This document shows positions 7,545-9,789 of a stretch of 9,789 bases of DNA, piece by piece. The translations under genes were made by a program, and so were the position numbers. Under the pieces are notes generated by a model. It saw nothing but the letters and a program-made list of their open reading frames with translations, was not told the DNA's origin and ran no database searches. Source of the DNA: Acidobacteriota bacterium (GTDB lineage: Bacteria; Acidobacteriota; Terriglobia; Acidiferrales; UBA7541); NCBI GenBank assembly GCA_003131985.1, contig PKWH01000152.1, positions 1 to 9,789 of the forward strand, given 5' to 3'. The stretch's first letter is position 1. Each line of letters starts with the position of its first letter.

Positions 7545-7573
7545 ATTCTACGGAAAAGCGGCGGCGCTGAAAA
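7545..7573 (-). promoter_or_regulatory. Putative sigma70-type promoter of tRNA-Phe
   Basis: On the minus strand TTTTCA (7568-7573) and TAGAAT (7545-7550) are separated by exactly 17 bases. The expected start of transcription falls about 7538, some ten bases before the mature 5' end of the tRNA. The -10 matches consensus at five of six positions and the -35 at four of six. Confidence 0.55.
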
Positions 7574-7674
7574 GGGAAAACGGTCTTCTTCGAGTGAGAA
7601 AACGGAAGGAAGTAGGGACTGAAACGGCGGGGCCGCGGTCTCAGGGCACTCTTCTCAACTCGGTGGGTGCGCCT

Positions 7675-9789
7675 CTACCTCACCGAATCGTCAAACTCCT
7701 TCATCCAATCTTTTTTCTTCAGCACTTCGCGGGCTTTCGCGCCATCCGGCGGGCCGACGATTCCGTCCTTCTCCATCAGGTCAATCAGACGAGCGGCGCG
7801 TCCATAACCAACGCGCAGGCGACGTTGCAGAGTGGAAGTGGATGCGCGTCCCATCTCGCAAACTACGCGGACGGCTTCTTGATAGAGGTCATCGTCAACT
7901 TCCTCTCCGCCACCCTCGGCGCCCGAGGAGCCGCCGCTGAACGCATCATCCTTAGGAGGCTTCAGCAGCTCTTCGTTGTAAATGGCTTTGGCCTGATCGC
8001 GCCAGAAATCGCAAACCGCACCGACTTCCGATTCGTGCACGTAAGGGCCGTGAATGCGGTGCAGCCTCGACGAACCCGCGGGCAGATACAGCATATCGCC
8101 CTTGCCGAGCAGCGATTCCGAACCGTTGGTATCGAGAATCGTGCGCGAGTCGACTTTGCTGGCCACGCGGAAAGAAATGCGGGCGGGGAAATTCGCTTTG
8201 ATTAACCCGGTAATAACGTCGACAGAGGGCCGCTGAGTGGCGAGTATCAAGTGGATGCCAACCGCGCGCGCCATCTGGGCCAAGCGGGTGATGGATTCTT
8301 CCACGCCGTTCGTGTCCACCATCATAAGGTCAGCCAACTCGTCGATGACAATCACCAGGTAGGGAAGCGGCTTGTGTTCTTCTTCATCCACGTTGTCGAA
8401 AAGCGAAAGCGACTGGCCCTTCTCAAATGTGCGGTTGTACTGGTCGATGTTTCGGACTCCCCGCTGCGCCAGGAGCTTTAGGCGGCGCTCCATCTCGCGC
8501 GTGGCGTTGCGCATCACGTTGGCTGCAACTTTCGGGTCGGTGACCACGGGAGTGAACAGATGCGGAATGTCTGCGTATAGGCCGAGTTCGAGCTGCTTCG
8601 GATCGATCAGGACAAGCTTGAGCTCGTCGGGCGTGGCTTTGTAGAGCATGCCCATCAGTAGGGAATTGATGAAGACGCTCTTGCCGGTTCCGGTTGAGCC
8701 GGCGATCAGCAAGTGAGGCATCTGCGTCAAATCGCCCGCGCGGATTCGGCCGATTAAATCTTTTCCGAAGGGAAGCGTGAGCTTGGAAGGCGAATGGCTA
8801 AACTCCGGCGACTCCACTACGTCGCGCAAAGCGATCGTTTCGCGATGCACGTTTGGCACTTCTATTCCGACCGTGGATTTTCCCGGGATGCGCTCGATAA
8901 GAATCGATTCCGCTTTGAGCGCCAGGCACAGATCATCGCCCAGACCTGTAATGCGGCTGTACTTGATTCCGGCCTCGGGCTTTAATTCGAATGTGGTGAC
9001 TACGGGGCCGGGATTGATCTGCGTAATGCGTCCGGCCACGTCGAATTCGGCGCACTTCTGTTCGATTGCACGCGCACATTCCTTCAATTCGCTTTCGTCC
9101 ATCTTCTGGCCGCGTTCGGCCATCTGGAGCAGCGAAGAGGGCGGAAGCCTGTAACTGGTTTTCCCGCGAGAAATTTTCGGATCCGGCCCAGTTTTCTTTG
9201 GCGGAGCGGCCTTCTCCAGTTCATGAAATTTAATCACGGCCGTCGCGCGGCGCGAGTCCTTCACTTCGTCGTCTGAGTCTTCGTCTCCGTCATGCGGGTC
9301 GGCTGCGGCTGGTAGTTCCTTCGCCGAGACTCGCTGCGGGGCAACAGACGGGCGGCCGGCGATCTTGATTTCCTCCACGCGCTTTCTCAAGCGCGACGAT
9401 TCGCGCTCTTCGCGCCACTCGCTAATGCGAGCCATCCACTTTCCGAGGACGCCATCCGGCGTCATGGGCGCCTTGAGCCAATGTGCAGCAGCCCGCAGCG
9501 AAAAACTTGTGGCCAGGAATAATGACGTTAGGATGAGAACAACAGAAACTAAGTTCGCGCCCACAGGATTCAGGGCCGCGCGCAATCCTTCGGCGAGAAC
9601 GCTTCCGAGCAAGCCTCCTGGAGGCAAAACACCCCGCACCTGCGGCATGTGCATCAAGCTCATCTCAGCCGAGAGAGAAAACAGCAGCATTGTGGCGCCA
9701 ACAAGCTTTGCTGCCGGGGCTTCGATTAACTGGCTGCGAAACCAGCGCATGGCGACGATGAACATGCCGACCGGAAACAAGAACGCGCT
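7675..9789 (-). CDS. ftsK: DNA translocase FtsK/SpoIIIE, 5'-truncated by window edge
   Basis: 704 C-terminal residues are visible and the frame stays open to the last base, so the start lies outside; an in-frame TTG near the edge is internal. Order of parts (visible numbering): two hydrophobic membrane segments (about 27-48 and 75-98), a charged linker with an acidic patch (DGDEDSDDE, about 167-175), the alpha/beta motor with Walker A GSTGTGKS (about 364-371), LIDPKQLELGLY (about 394-405), Walker B VIVIDELADLM (about 479-489) and LILATQRPSVDVITG (about 514-528), a Gly/Glu-rich hinge, and a C-terminal winged-helix gamma domain (about 631-695) with STLQRRLRVGYGRAARLID. FtsK is a hexameric septal pump that moves chromosome DNA and aligns dif sites for XerCD; the gamma domain reads polar sequences such as KOPS. 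The other N-terminal membrane segments should lie beyond the edge. The compact linker is more like SpoIIIE than E. coli FtsK. The tRNA-Phe gene follows 146 bp downstream. Confidence 0.96.
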   Translation of the reverse strand, partial: SAFLFPVGMFIVAMRWFRSQLIEAPAAKLVGATMLLFSLSAEMSLMHMPQVRGVLPPGGLLGSVLAEGLRAALNPVGANLVSVVLILTSLFLATSFSLRAAAHWLKAPMTPDGVLGKWMARISEWREERESSRLRKRVEEIKIAGRPSVAPQRVSAKELPAAADPHDGDEDSDDEVKDSRRATAVIKFHELEKAAPPKKTGPDPKISRGKTSYRLPPSSLLQMAERGQKMDESELKECARAIEQKCAEFDVAGRITQINPGPVVTTFELKPEAGIKYSRITGLGDDLCLALKAESILIERIPGKSTVGIEVPNVHRETIALRDVVESPEFSHSPSKLTLPFGKDLIGRIRAGDLTQMPHLLIAGSTGTGKSVFINSLLMGMLYKATPDELKLVLIDPKQLELGLYADIPHLFTPVVTDPKVAANVMRNATREMERRLKLLAQRGVRNIDQYNRTFEKGQSLSLFDNVDEEEHKPLPYLVIVIDELADLMMVDTNGVEESITRLAQMARAVGIHLILATQRPSVDVITGLIKANFPARISFRVASKVDSRTILDTNGSESLLGKGDMLYLPAGSSRLHRIHGPYVHESEVGAVCDFWRDQAKAIYNEELLKPPKDDAFSGGSSGAEGGGEEVDDDLYQEAVRVVCEMGRASTSTLQRRLRVGYGRAARLIDLMEKDGIVGPPDGAKAREVLKKKDWMKEFDDSVR

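Noticed and set aside
7232..7570. Plus-strand open frames of 47-112 codons, one with a GGAGG ribosome site before ATG 7374
   Set aside because: They read straight through the antisense strand of the tRNA-Phe gene and produce the typical spurious peptide seen opposite tRNAs; no family resemblance.
7594..8205. 203-codon plus-strand frame opposite ftsK
   Set aside because: It lies fully on the opposite strand of a clear FtsK motor and gamma domain and shows no recognisable protein features; it is a shadow frame.

Overview
The window looks like bacterial chromosome, most likely Acidobacteriota (Terriglobia-like). This is an inference from the style of the proteins: a long exported protein joining a PQQ-like propeller, chitobiase-C-terminal-type modules and an L-type lectin, next to a phosphoesterase-family phospholipase and a CotA-like oxidase. 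The assignment rests on family resemblance only. No mobile element, integrase, CRISPR array or rRNA is visible.

Layout. Bases 1-1254 (+) hold the 3' part of a phospholipase C/acid phosphatase-family gene, closed by a strong hairpin terminator (1284-1322). Only 36 bases later a TTG-initiated, Tat-exported, CotA-like multicopper oxidase starts (1359-2954, +). It converges on a very large exported protein gene on the minus strand (3020-6928). Upstream of that gene lies about 525 bp without a convincing gene (6929-7453), then a tRNA-Phe(GAA) gene on the minus strand (7454-7528) with its own promoter. The window ends in an ftsK/spoIIIE DNA translocase gene on the minus strand (stop at 7675), cut by the right edge.

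How the parts relate. The first three protein genes all encode products that leave the cytoplasm or probably do: the phospholipase (its N-terminus is outside the window), the oxidase (twin-arginine signal) and the propeller/lectin protein (Sec signal). They form an exported-protein neighbourhood, but the internal terminator and the convergent orientation argue against one operon. ftsK and tRNA-Phe are housekeeping genes. I do not see a clearly new multi-gene system. The points most worth a second look are the tRNA-Phe with three changes at tertiary-contact positions, the multidomain secreted protein with its charged C-terminal tail, and the twin-palindrome hairpin squeezed between the phospholipase and oxidase genes.
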